The translations under genes were made by a program, and so were the position numbers. A stretch of 64,000 nucleotides of DNA, from contig NC_134017.1 in assembly GCF_040712315.1 (NCBI RefSeq), positions 54,531,136-54,595,135 of the forward strand. Direction: 5' to 3'. Positions 23,431 to 33,905 of the stretch are shown here, piece by piece; position 1 is the stretch's first letter; every line of letters starts with the position of its first letter. The notes under the pieces are model-generated. The model was not told the DNA's origin and did not search any database. It was given only the letters and a program-made list of their open reading frames with translations. Source of the DNA: Castanea sativa (Eukaryota > Streptophyta > Magnoliopsida > Fagales > Fagaceae).

Positions 23431-23691
23431 TCAGATGGGCTTGACAGAAGAATCGTAGGAAGCGGTGGAAGAAGCAACAACAACAACAGGATCATTAGAT
23501 TCAGAGGTGATGAGAGGGGCGCGAATGTTGTTGTTGTTGGAAACGGCGTCGTCCGGATCGTAGTCGGGATTGAGGGAGCGATCGATGGCTTCGCGGCCTT
23601 GTTCAAGGCAAGGTTTGCAAGCGATCTCGATGGCGATCCAACCCAGCACCACTCCTGCTATTGCTATCAATGCGCTTGTTATTGCTGCCAT
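23431..23691 (-). CDS. Small conserved plant membrane protein, 86 aa
   Basis: The protein starts MAAITSALIAIAGVVLG, one hydrophobic helix at residues 4-24 (signal anchor). After it come a CKPC motif (25-28), a charged amphipathic stretch (LEQGREAIDRSLNPDYDPDD, about 29-48) and a low-complexity Asn/Ser/Val tail with RAPL. I recognise the N-terminal half as a conserved uncharacterised plant protein, but I know no function. I chose the ATG at 23691 over an upstream in-frame ATG (23727). The extra residues would be translated from a CT repeat and give only Arg-Glu repeats. The CT-rich tract lies 5 bp upstream and is typical of plant 5'UTRs. GGTGGTGTTGTTG repeats at 23830-23870 may be promoter DNA. 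Confidence 0.8.
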   Translation of the reverse strand: MAAITSALIAIAGVVLGWIAIEIACKPCLEQGREAIDRSLNPDYDPDDAVSNNNNIRAPLITSESNDPVVVVASSTASYDSSVKPI

Positions 23692-23695
23692 CTGA

Positions 23696-23720
23696 TCTCT
23701 CTCTCTCTCTCTCTCTCTCT
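23696..23720. repeat. CT/GA microsatellite in 5'UTR
   Basis: About twelve CT units (GA on the coding strand) directly upstream of the start codon of the 86-residue protein. GA-rich leaders are common core-promoter or 5'UTR features in plants. Confidence 0.85.
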
Positions 23721-24120
23721 TTCTCACAGCTACTTTTTTTTTTTCTGAGTCCCCGATCTCTATTTCAATTGTAGTTGTGTTTTCGGGTTTTTTAAATTTT
23801 CTCTGCGAAATTCGCTCAATGCTGTTTGTGGACTGGTGGTGGTGGTGTTGTTGTTGGTGGGTGTGAATCTATTAATTTTTATGTCTTAAGGTAATGGGAA
23901 TGGGGTTTCCAGTGGGACCCACCGTGTCAGTGTATGACCCAGCTTCACCCGGTTGGAATCTCTTGATTCTCTCTTGTACGAGAGAGCTTTCAATTCCGGA
24001 CAATCTATGTAATAATTAATTAATGTTGCAAAGTAAAAGAAAGCTAAAAATACAAAATTGACCTTCTAACTTTCAGCCTTTTTTATTTCAGTCCTCTAAC
24101 TTTCAGTTTTGTCATTTCAG

Positions 24121-25162
24121 CAAGGAAGACGATTTTGTACCGTACCGGCCGGTATTTTCCGTTCCGATAGGTTGGCCGGTACAGAAACGTAGTGATTTCA
24201 TTCCGGATTAAATACCGGTCATACCGAGATCGTTTCGGCCATACCGGTGTAAATATCGGATTCTGGCCGGTTAATGGATACCGGCCGGTACTGAACTTGA
24301 CCCAAAAACGCCATCTAATCTGCTGGTTTTCTCCTCCTCACGCTGGATGGGCTCTCTCCAACTCTTTGCCCTTTACACCATTGATTTTTCCGGCCTAACA
24401 CTGGGACGATATTTCTGATTGGAGCCTGGAGGTGAATGGTGGCACCATCGATTTGTTGACGTTGCAAAATGGGGCAAGCTTAGAGTAATAGATAGATACA
24501 GAGAGTATGACACTAAAAGTTTGAACTTGAACATAGAGAAAGAGAGTGTATGTATTGAGATCTGAAAATGTGAAGAGGAAAGTATACAGGCTATAACGTG
24601 TGGACTTAGAAAAACTTGATAAACATTGGAAGACATGATGATGGCTTTTTTTTTCCTTAGTTTTTGTGAGTTCCAACTGCAGAATAGGCAACTTTTTTAA
24701 TTTTTATTTTTTGGGTTTACCATTACCACCCACAAGCTTTTCTAATATTACAATATTTTTGTAGTAACAAATTCCACCCATTGAACGGTTTTTCCAATTG
24801 TATCTCATATCTCATTACTATCTCTTATTGAAATTTTTGTTTGGTCTTTTGGTTGTTTTTTCTTTCTTTTTTGAGGGATAAACTAAAGCCTATTGGGTTT
24901 TGATTTAGGTGTAAACTCACCTATAAAGATTAATACCATATTATATTGGCTTTTCTGAAATAATTAAATTTATATAATATAAACATGTAAATAATATGTT
25001 TCTAAAAAAAAATGTAAATAATATATATATATATATATAATATCATTAAATTTATTAAATTAGTGGTAATCCCGAAACAATACACCGGTATAGACCGGTA
25101 CCGAAATATTTCATTTTCTAGCTCAAACCGAAACAGCCTCTGGTACGATATTGACTCCCTGG
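24121..25162. mobile_element. hAT-like non-autonomous element inside the MULE arm
   Basis: It interrupts the left MULE arm between two copies of CATTTCAG (24113-24120 and 25163-25170), an 8-bp duplication as for hAT elements. The ends CAAGGAAGACGATTTTGTACC and, inverted, CCAGGGAGTCAATATCGTACC are imperfect terminal repeats. Clusters of TACCGGCCGGTA-type palindromic words lie near both ends (24142-24290 and 25080-25110). No transposase frame is seen. Confidence 0.7.
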
Positions 25163-25283
25163 CATTTCAGTCCTCTAACTTTCAATTGTTGTCAATTTGG
25201 TACTCTGTTTTGGCTCTTTTTCTTTTTAAAATAAATTCCAGAATTAATAGAAAATTTATAATTAAAAAAAAACTGATATTAAA

Positions 25284-25890
25284 TGTTTTTATGAATCGCG
25301 GGAAAAGAATGCTGATGTGTATAGCTCATCCTAAGAAACTTGGGACGACTCATTGAGTCAACCAGAAGAATCTGATTCCACCAACACTCCCGGCACCAAA
25401 ACTCAAGCTATCAAATCCCTCAGTTCTCAGTTCTCAGACACTGTATAAAAGTGCTTAACACTAGGCAATTTCTGTAACTGGCTCTAATTGCGAGGGGCAA
25501 TCCCGCCATTTTCTTTGTTTTCACAGCTTAAGGACATGGCGTTGAAGGCATCAAGGGCGTACAGGAACTGTAGCCCATGCACGGGGCCACCGACGTCGAC
25601 GACGACAGCAGCGAGTCAGGCACAGAGTCGACTCAGGGTGATGAGCGAGTCGAACGCGGAATCGAAGAACTTCCAATGGTCGTAGAAGAGGATGGGGAGC
25701 TCAAACTCGGGGACGAGGGTTTGGGGGAAGGAGATGGAGGCGAGACTGAAAGGGATATCGAGCTAGTTACAGAAATTTCGGGTGTGGAAGGTCCCACTGA
25801 TATCAAAATTTTAGATTTGGGTGTGGAATGATTCTCAATTTTAAGTCTTTTGACCGAGTAAATGTTTTCTTTTCTTTTCTTTTTCTTTTT
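25284..25890 (+). other. Captured GC-rich segment with small ORFs
   Basis: Between the MULE arms lies sequence much richer in GC than its surroundings. A TATAAAAG box (25444-25451) is followed by ATG at 25536 (frame MALKASRAYRNCSPC, ending near 25685). An overlapping acidic frame, 25577-25831, begins MHGATDVDDDSSESG. I do not recognise either product, and the minus strand also has open stretches. It probably comes from a host gene fragment. Whether it is expressed cannot be told from sequence. Confidence 0.45.
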
Positions 25891-26177
25891 TTTAATATCA
25901 GTTTTTTTTAATTTTATTTTAATTCTGAAATTTATTTTTAAAAAAAAAACAAAAGAAGAAGCCAAAACGACGTCGTTTTGTCTCAATTAACGGCAGGACA
26001 TAACTGAGGTTTAATGGAGTACCAAATTGACAACAATTGAAATTTAGAGCACTGAAATGACAAAACTAAAAGTTAGAGGACGGAAATGACAAAACTGAAA
26101 GTTAAAGGACTGAAATGAAAAAGACTAAAAGTTAGAGGGTCAGTTTTGCATTTTTGCTTAAAAGAAATATATAAAAA

Positions 26178-26240
26178 CTAGCCGCTAATTTGTGCTATGT
26201 ACGGAACCTACATATTTGTGAGGTAAACTAAAATAATTTT
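26178..26240 (-). mobile_element. Degenerate Helitron-like 3' terminus
   Basis: On the minus strand, CCGTACATAGCAC (a decayed hairpin) is followed about ten bases later by CTAG then T, the layout of Helitron 3' ends. The element body would extend right, perhaps to TCTCTCTATTTTACTAACG at about 26603, giving about 425 bp. The hairpin is damaged, so this is tentative. Confidence 0.35.
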
Positions 26241-26604
26241 ATAAAATATTAAATTGATTAAGAAACTACACCATTACATGATTTGATCTTGTATGACTTC
26301 AATTTGTGTTACAATTTGATGAATAAGGCATTGCTTGAATGTGCAATGGCTTACAAAAAATTTATCAAACAATTTCAGATACTGCAAAAAATAACTTAAA
26401 ATTTCAAATATTAAAACTTCTGAAAGACTAAAAAAAATATTAAAAATCAAATGATTTACGGCTTAGAAATTATTGAAAAAAACAAAATATATATGACTAA
26501 AAAATATAATAATATAAGAAAAATATTAGGTTACATTCAAAAGAATAATCCATGGCTATAAGTTTGCACCCTATCATAAAATATCACGTTAGTAAAATAG
26601 AGAG

Positions 26605-26645
<41 letters not shown>
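26605..26645. repeat. AAT microsatellite, left part
   Basis: About thirteen AAT units that end exactly where the gypsy LTR starts. The same repeat resumes directly after the other LTR at 39292. Confidence 0.9.
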
Positions 26646-27270
26646 TGATGGGGAGTTGTGAAGAACAACCGGATCCAGAACGTCCACGATCGTCCATGCC
26701 AGGGGTCGTCCATGAGTTTCTCATGGACGACCCACAGGTGTGCAACATGGCGCAGGGTAATTCGTCCATACCATTGGTCGTCCACAGGCAAGCGTGTGGA
26801 CAACCCACGACACTTAGAGAATTCCAATTGTTTTTCCCTTGTTCATATAACCATAGGTTATGATTCCAAAGGGTGAGCAATACCTGGTTTCACCACTGCA
26901 ACCTCGACTCAAAACATAAACTATTAACAGCAATTAATTAAAAAGGAAATATAACTCCTAAGGCGGTTATGGAGGTTATCCTTGGACCCTCAGACCTCCC
27001 CAAAGGTAGGGAGGTTACAAGTCTAATAACCGTCTCCAAGATGCACTATATAAACGCCCATTCAGACAAAACAAAGGTACTTCTTTACATTTCCAAAAAA
27101 GTTGGAACTTCCAAAATTATAGAGAGAAAAATAACTTTGTCATCGGAGGGTTCTTGGCCGGCAACCCCGATCACCTTTGATTGCTTTTCTTTCTTTTTCA
27201 GACCTCCAAGACAGCATGTAGTCCGTTCAAGTCCGAAACATTCAACCTATTGATTTTCTTCGCATCATCA
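26646..27270 (+). repeat. Gypsy 5' LTR
   Basis: Starts TGATGGGGAG, ends CGCATCATCA. It is 625 bp and matches 38666-39291. ACTATATAAACGCCC near 27047 is a TATA box, so transcription probably starts about 30 bp downstream. Repeated GTCCATG/CATGGAC and TGGACGA words occur in the first 180 bp. Confidence 0.95.
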
Positions 27271-27290
27271 GTTGGCCCCGTCTGTGGGAA
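27271..27290 (+). other. Gypsy primer-binding site region
   Basis: GTTGGCCCCGTCTGTGGGAA directly follows the LTR. This is the primer-site form common in plant Ty3-gypsy elements (often TGGCGCCGTCTGTGG). Confidence 0.7.
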
Positions 27291-27362
27291 TCATACAGTG
27301 TTCTTTTCATTCGATTATCAGTTCTATTTCCAACGATTAGCCTTTCCCAGAAAAAAGGCTGA

Positions 27363-28819
27363 ATGGTTCGAACAAGATCAAGGGCTACCAGCCCAGGCCA
27401 CCAAGAAAGTAGGAATGCTTCTAGTAATCCCCTCCACGATCGTCAATCAGCGCCTGTCATGCAACCGCCTTCTGTTCAACATATACAATCTATGGCTGCC
27501 GCTATGGCGGAATTAACCCGTCAGAATCAGGAGTTGAACAGGGAGATCAATCTAAGGAGGCAACGCCATGATGAGCACGCTGAAGGACGAGCCCAGAGTC
27601 AAGAAGGTGGAGGAGAAAATGTTGAGTTTGAAAATCAAACAAGGGGTACTGCTTCAAGAAGAGTGCCACACTTGGAAAAGGAGATGGACCAAATGAGAAA
27701 AGCCATGGATGAAATGAAGGAGAACATGAGGCGGGCGAACCCCGTGGATGATTTAGTTCATCGAACGGACTCCCCTTTCACGGCTTCCATCAACAGTCAC
27801 CCCTACCTCCGAAATTCAAAATGCCTTCCTTGGATTCGTATGATGGAAATCGTGACCCGTGTGATCACATTGCTACTTTCAAGATGATCATGCACCTTCA
27901 AGGGGTCCCGAACGAGATTATGTGTAGAGATTTTCCTACCACACTTAAGGGACCAGCACGGGTGTGGTTCAGCAAAATACCCCCAAACTCCGTGGGCTCA
28001 TTCGAGGAGTTGAGCAAGTTGTTCATCAATAATTTCATTGGAAGGCAACGGCACAAGCGTTCCTCTTCTAGTTTGCTAACTATAGAGCAAGGGGAAAACG
28101 AAAGTTTGCAGTCTTTCATTACCCGATTCAATAGAAAAGCCTTGACAGTGGATGAAATGGACAACACGTTGTTATTGGCCGCCTTTCACAATGGGGTCAA
28201 CTCTGACTTGTTCATTCATAAGCTCTATGAGCAGCAACCATAGACTATGGCCGGACTTGTCCATTCGGCCCAGAATTTTATGAATGCTGAAGACGCCATC
28301 ATAGCCAAGAAGAGGAAGAGAACAGAGCACTCGGAAGTAGGTCACCAGCGTTACTCAAATCAGGGTCCTCGTCCAAAGAAGGCTCGGGCAGAAGAGAAAA
28401 AAAAAAAGGATGGTAAGAAGGCAAGTTCCTCAACGAGAAATCAGCAATACACACCCCTGAACATGCCACTGGAGCAAGTGCTTATGCAGATCAAGGATGA
28501 TCCGTCCTTGAAGTGGCCGGATAAAATGAAAGGAGATCCTAACAAACGCAATAGGAACAAGTATTGCCGCTTCCACAGAGACCATAAGCATGACACTGAC
28601 AAGTGCTTTGATTTGAAGCAGCAGATAGAGAATCTTATCAGACAAGGGAAGTTAAGGAATTTCCTTGGACGAGATCAGAGAGACGAGAAACTGAAGGCTA
28701 AGGTGGAGGGGTCATCACAACCCCCACTTGGAGAAATAAGAGTAATTATCGAAGGAACCTCGACAGCACAGTCGTCCAAATCGAGGAAGACATACTTGAA
28801 GGTGGTGCAAAACGTCTAG
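27363..28819 (+). pseudogene. Gypsy gag with zinc knuckle
   Basis: From the ATG at 27363 the frame gives a basic leader (MVRTRSRATSP), a coiled-coil-prone Gln/Glu-rich region and LVHRTDSPF. A frameshift near 27810 moves into the frame from 27821. That frame holds the retrotrans_gag core: MPSLDSYDGNRDPCDHI, FPTTLKGPARVWF (about 27930-27970), FITRFNRKAL. A TAG at 28241 precedes TMAGLVHSAQNFM, and a Lys-rich linker leads to a knuckle-like KYCRFHRDHKHDTDKC (about 28558-28605). Gag packages the genomic RNA into virus-like particles. The frameshift and stop prevent a full product. Confidence 0.9.
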
Positions 28820-29624
28820 TTGTTTGGACGATCTCCTAGGACGAAGGAAGCAGACGAGCAAGCCATTACGTTCACAGGCGAGGACGCCAGACGAGTTCAC
28901 TATCCACACGATGACGCGATAGTCATCACCCTACTCATTGCTGATTACACGACCAGGAGGGTGTTGGTAGACAATGGAAGTTCGGCGGACATTTTGTATT
29001 ACCCCGCCTTCTAGCAAATGAGGCTAGGACGAGATCAACTTCGACCAGTGAATTAGCCATTGGTGGGATTTGGAGGAATGAAGGTGCAGCTTGTGGGCAC
29101 CATCACGTTACTAGTGGTGGTTGGAATGTATCCACAGCAAATAACCAAAGAGGTAAACTTTCTTGTCGTTGATTGTGCATCATCATATAATGCTATTATT
29201 GGAAGGCCAACATTGAATAGTTGGAAGGCAGTGACCTCTACCGACCATTTGTCTGTCAAATTCCCGACCAAGCATGGAGTGGGTCAAGTACAAGGAGATC
29301 AGTTAGTCGCTAGAGAATGCTACCTAGCCATGTTGGCTATGGATGAGCACGTACAGACAATGAGTATAGATGAGAGAAGGATAGTAGCGGAACCCACTGA
29401 GGTGTTAGAAGATGTCCCTTTGGATGAGAACAAACCCAAGAAGTTCACTAGAATTGGGGCAGGCATGGAAGAAGAGGCAAAGCATACTCTGATCCAATTT
29501 TTTAAGAAAAGCCTTGATATCTTTGCATGGAGTCATGAGGACATGCCGGGTATTGACCCAAGTGTCATTACACACCGCCTGAATGTGTGTCCCTACTCCA
29601 AACCAGTGCGTCAGAAGAAGAGGA
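28820..29624 (+). pseudogene. Gypsy protease region and pol N-terminus
   Basis: In the same frame after a TAG (28817) the sequence includes the retropepsin region with VLVDNGSSADILY (about 28963-29000), where DNGS stands for the catalytic D-T/S-G motif. Two further TAG codons (around 29013 and 29054) follow. GGMKVQLVGTITL and NAIIGRPTLN (about 29188-29217) are the later protease blocks. The linker to RT runs FAWSHEDMPGIDP (about 29521-29560) and ends QKKRIF, where the solo LTR is inserted at 29630. Not functional. Confidence 0.85.
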
Positions 29625-29629
29625 TTTTT

Positions 29630-32069
29630 TGTCACGTCCTAGTCAGCTTTTGAAGAAAAAAAAATGTTAAGGGCAGATTTTAAGCCCTCCCACGTGCCCC
29701 CCACCTAACCCCACTACCCATCACTCTCCACCACTCATTTTCTCTTATTTCTTCTCCCTTTTTGGTCGGCTCTCACCTTTCTTTCTCTCTTTTATTTTTC
29801 TTTCTTTTCTCTTCACTTAAGCACACTCATCCCTCACCTCACCTGCCGGCCTCCTCTCCAAAACACACCATCTCACCATCATTTTTCCAGCAAGATCACC
29901 GGAAAAATTCTTAGGAACCCATAAGCATCTTCATCATTTTATTTGAGGTAAAAATTTTTAATCTTTTGGTGGGTTTTACACTTTTGCTTGAGGATATTTT
30001 TTATCTAAGTTTTGATAATGATACCCATGTGATTTATGTGCATTGGAAGTGATATTTATGTGTTTTTATGTATGGGTTTTGTATTGGTGGAATTTTGATG
30101 AGTGGGTATGTACATATTTTGTGTTAAAATGGCTATTCAAGGTTTATGTATGGTGGAAAAATTTAGGGGTTTTAAGATATAATGTATGATGGTTGGTAAA
30201 TTTAATTTTGCCATTGTCATTGGGTTTATTTGGAGTTAGTGAAATTCTAAATTTCTTGTCTTGGAGGATATGTTGATTTTTGCCTACATGGGTCTCTTGA
30301 TGATGTAGTGTAAATCTTATGAAAACTAGTCATAATGTTGGAGATATTATGAAATGGGTTAACTCTATAAATTGGAGTTGATACCTTGTGAATAAATTTG
30401 TTGAGAAACTTTGGGAATGGTATATATTATTATTGATGAGGTTAAATAGTGGGCTTGCCTAATTAAATGTTTATTTGGCAAATCCTAAATTTTGGTTAGA
30501 TACAATTTCAAGTTTTAGACTTATTGTGATAGGTTTACTTGATATTGTTTAAGTTCTAGCTAATCTCCTTGGAGCTTGGAGAGTTAGGCTTTTGTGGTTG
30601 CGAGGTAAGTAACTTCTTAATGGGATATTTTTGAAAAATTTTCATATTTCACAAATGATGTTTTTGGGTCAAACGCATTTTGGAACATTATGTATGAATA
30701 TACGTTTTCTTAAAATTGTCGTGTTGTGACCCTATTACATATTATTATATATAAAAATGCATCATATTTGGTATTGCATTTGGGAAAATGTATGAATTGT
30801 TGACATGGAAAAATGAGCATCTTTTGTTTAATCTTTGATAAGGAAATTATGGATTCTATGGTATAATAGAAAATTTAAAGATGCTTATCTTGTCTTAGTA
30901 TTTGAGAAATTGATAAAAAATCTTTGTGGCAAGAATGAAGTTGAAAACCTTACAAACTTTGTGGAAGTAGATTATTTAAGGTTTTTCTAAAACTACTTGG
31001 ATATAAACTATGTGTTTCAAAGTAATGTAACTTGTGAGCATCATGTAGTTTTAACACCATGCCATGTGTGATTTCCTGGTGATCATCCGATTTGGTTTCG
31101 TAGTCTTTGTGACAACGGAATCAAATCTAGGTCAGTGCCCTTTCATTTTGGATGACGCGTTCTTCCCTGTTGTCCATGGGGGGAAGAGGTTCCTTGATTG
31201 TGTGTGGGTGAGGCTGCTGTCCATGGGGCCAAAAGACCACATGCAAGAGAGGTCCTATTTGACGCTCTCTCTCTGCTGCCCATGGGGAGAGAGAAAAACC
31301 TTAAGGATATGGGTGAGGCTGCTGTCCATAGGGCCAAGAGTCGGCATACCAAAAAGGACAATATCATGTCAGTTGTGAATGGGTGGATCCCCTGACCGGT
31401 CTATGTGGTAGTGTGGTATATTATTGTGATAATTTGTCTTATATTAGATATTATGGCTTTGGAATTTATATTGTTAGTGCTCACAGATTATAGTATATTG
31501 TTTCAAGGTAGTTACTTAGAGAAATTTGGTATTTCATTATTTAACCATTCTTGTCATATTATTATTATTGAAGTTGGAACTTGCATTTCCCCCACCCCCA
31601 TTAATTATGCTACTTACTAGGCCCTGTCTCATCCCATTATTTTTATAAACTTTTCAGAGTAGGCAACAATATTTTGAGACAGCTTTTGGTGGCTAATAGT
31701 AGTTAGACTAACTACTGATGGAGGCTGAACTTTTGTAATGGAATTTATTTGATAATGTACATTTTAGAATAGGCTTGACTCATTCTTTTGTATATTATAG
31801 TGGTTGTGACTATGTTTCCCACTGATGGGACAAGCTGTTGAAATGTAATTATTATTCAGACCTCTATTCTTTTGTGGCCAGTGTTCTTTGTAATTAATGC
31901 TTAGAGCTCTGACTTACTTTGAGAGTATATTCAATGAAATTATTAAGATAATTCTTGATGTTAATACTTGATAGGATTTATGTGGATTGAATTGTCGAAA
32001 AGTAAAAATTTACAGGTACTTGAGATGTCTTTCTCACGCTTTGAACCCTTTGGGGTTTGGGGCGTGAAA
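29630..32069 (+). repeat. Solo gypsy LTR, 2.44 kb, nested in pol
   Basis: The insert starts TGTCACGTCC, ends GGGGCGTGAAA (CA decayed to AA) and is bordered by TTTTT on each side (29625-29629 and 32070-32074). Removing it restores the pol reading QKKRIF-AP. The pyrimidine-rich block 29690-29900, with CACTCTCCACC-type words, is typical of a long chromovirus-like LTR. No gag or pol is inside, so it is a solo LTR. A 30-bp unit, GTGAGGCTGCTGTCCATNGG and on, is present twice (31208 and 31312). Confidence 0.75.
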
Positions 32070-32074
32070 TTTTT

Positions 32075-33300
32075 GCTCCTAAGTGAGACAATGCCATCAA
32101 AGAAGAAGTCCAGAAGTTGATCACCGCGGAGTTTATCCGAGAAGTTTATTATCCGAATTGGCTGGCGAACGTAATCATGGTAAAGAAGGCAAGCGGAAAG
32201 TGGCGAATGTGCGTGGACTTTACTGACTTAAACAAGGCTTGCCCCAAGGACAATTATCCATTGCCACGCATTGACCAGCTGGTGGACTCAACGGCAGGTC
32301 ATAGGTTGCTAAGCTTCATGGACGCCTTCTCAGGCTACAACCAGATAAAGATGGATGAGAAAGATCAAGAAAAGACCTCATTCACTACTAACCAAGGGTT
32401 ATTTTGCTACAAGGTAATGCCCTTTGGATTGAAGAACGTAGGGGCCACTTACCAAAGATTGGTTAACCACATGTTCCGTCCTCAAATTGGGCAGAATGTG
32501 AAGGTTTATGTGGATGATATGCTAGTAAAGAGCTTGGACGAGGGTAAGCATCTAAATGACCTCCAAGAGACCTTTGATACGCTTCGGCGGTACAATATGA
32601 AACTAAATCCAAGCAAGTGTGCTTTCGGAGTTTCGTCGGGGAAGTTTTTAGGGTTCATGGTTTCACACAGAGGAATTGAGGCGAATCCGGACAAGATTCA
32701 GGCAATACTAAATATGGAACCATCGAGGAATATTAAAGAAGTCCAATCTCTTACCGGACGAGTTGCCGCCCTTAACAAATTTGTATCGAAAGCTACTGAC
32801 AAGTGTTTGCCATTCTTTAAAGTCCTTAGGAAGGCATTCGAGTGGACAGACGAGTGTCAGAAGGCCTTCCAAGACCTAAAGACTTACCTCATGACAACAC
32901 CGTTGCTAAGTCCATCTGTACATGGAGAAGAACTATATTTGTATTTGGCGGTATCCCCACACGCAATAAGCTCGGCGTTGGTCAGAGAAGAAGGGAGGAT
33001 TCAGAAACCAGTTTATTACACAAGCCGTGAGTTGAGAGGAGCAGAAGGACGATACCCAATGATGGAGAAGCTAGCCTTTGCTTTGATTACGGCCTCTAGG
33101 AAGCTGAGACATTATTTCCAAGCTCATATTATCAATGTCCTGACGGATCATCCCGTAAAGAAGGCAATGAACAAGTTGGAAGCTGCAGGATGATTAATCC
33201 AGTGGGCGGTAGAACTTAGCGAGTTTGATGTCAGATACCTTCCAAGGAGCGCAATCAAGGCACAGGCGTTGGTAGATTTCAATCCGGAGTTCACTCCCAT
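32075..33300 (+). pseudogene. Gypsy reverse transcriptase and first RNase H
   Basis: Sequence resumes after the solo LTR with a TGA in place of the usual Arg, then an open frame from 32117. RT motifs are clear: KWRMCVDFTDLNKACPKD, LLSFMDAFSGYNQI, VMPFGLKNVGATYQR, then VYVDDMLVKS (YVDD catalytic box, about 32503-32530) and FLGFMVSHRGIEANPDKI. The RT-associated RNase H follows (LYLYLAVSPHAISSALV, YYTSRELRGAE, LRHYFQAHIINVLTDH). A TGA at about 33192 ends the frame, after which LIQWAVELSEFDVRYLPRS continues in frame. The 358-residue stretch is the best preserved part of the element. Confidence 0.92.
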
Positions 33301-33905
33301 CCAGGACTAGCTGAATAAAGGCAAAGGAGTTGAAAGGTGGATTATCAATGTAGACGGACCATCCACCTCATATGCAGGAGGGATTGGAGTTATACTCAAA
33401 TCCCCAGAGGGTGACAAACTAGAGTACGCAGCCCGTCTATAGTACCAAACCACCAATAATGAAGCTGAGTATGAAGCTCTACTTAGAGGGTTGGAATTGG
33501 CTAAGTCTTTAGGAGCGGAGTCAATATAATAGTCAAGGGAGATTCTCAGCTAGTGATCAATCAAGTTAATGGAATGTGTGATACTAAGAAAAATCGGATG
33601 AAGAAATATCTAAGCAAAGTGAGGCGGCTTGCCCAGAAGTTTACAGAACTGAGTTTTGTCCAACTTCCAAGGGAGGAAAATATGGAAGCAGATGCCTTGG
33701 GGAAAGCAGCTTTGGGAGGAGGAATTATGGACGAGTACGACAGAATCCAATACATGCCAAGCATAGACCTCCCGGATATACAACAAATAGGAGGTGGGGA
33801 AAATTGGATGAGTCCAATAGTACTCTATCTTAAGGATGGAAGGCTTCCAGAAGACAAAGATGAGCCTAGGAAGCTGAGGGGGTCAAGCCAGCCAAGTACG
33901 TCCTC
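33301..33905 (+). pseudogene. Second (archaeal-type) RNase H and linker
   Basis: After a TAG at 33308, WIINVDGPSTSYAGGIGVIL, TNNEAEYEALLRGLELAKSL and GDSQLVINQVNG give the D-E-D pattern of an additional RNase H domain (33337-33580). Stops at about 33440 and 33528 and a frame change near 33530 break it. The next frame holds FVQLPREENMEADALGKAAL and a linker to the integrase, with another shift near 33880. Dual RNase H is a marker of Tat-lineage gypsy elements. Confidence 0.85.

Larger units (their letters stand above)
24043..26158. mobile_element. MULE with long inverted arms (Pack-MULE-like)
   Basis: A perfect 9-bp duplication TAAAAGAAA flanks the unit (24034-24042 and 26159-26167). The ends GCTAAAAATACAAAATTGACC-like and AGCAAAAATGCAAAACTGACC-like pair as inverted repeats. 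The left arm is 24043-24120 plus 25171-25283, interrupted by a hAT-like insertion, and the right arm is 25891-26158. Arms contain repeated CCTCTAACTTTCAG...CATTTCAG units. The centre, 25284-25890, is GC-rich and looks like captured host sequence. No transposase is present, so it is non-autonomous. Confidence 0.75.

Noticed and set aside
23310..23606. Minus-strand frame of Ile/Tyr and Leu/Pro repeats
   Set aside because: It is translated from the AT microsatellite and from another frame of the 86-residue protein gene.
24373..24691. Two overlapping minus-strand frames of 87 and 98 residues
   Set aside because: They fall inside the hAT-like insertion and look like neither transposase nor any host protein.
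25577..25831. Acidic 84-residue frame as a firm gene
   Set aside because: Kept only as part of the captured segment: it overlaps another frame, has no recognised family and no transcript evidence.
26537..26880. Overlapping open frames on both strands at the gypsy LTR start
   Set aside because: They run through the AAT microsatellite and LTR promoter region and recur at the 3' LTR (38544-38900). They are chance frames of the LTR.
31064..31620. Open frames within the 2.44-kb solo LTR
   Set aside because: They span duplicated LTR text with no protein similarity. LTRs of this kind are non-coding.
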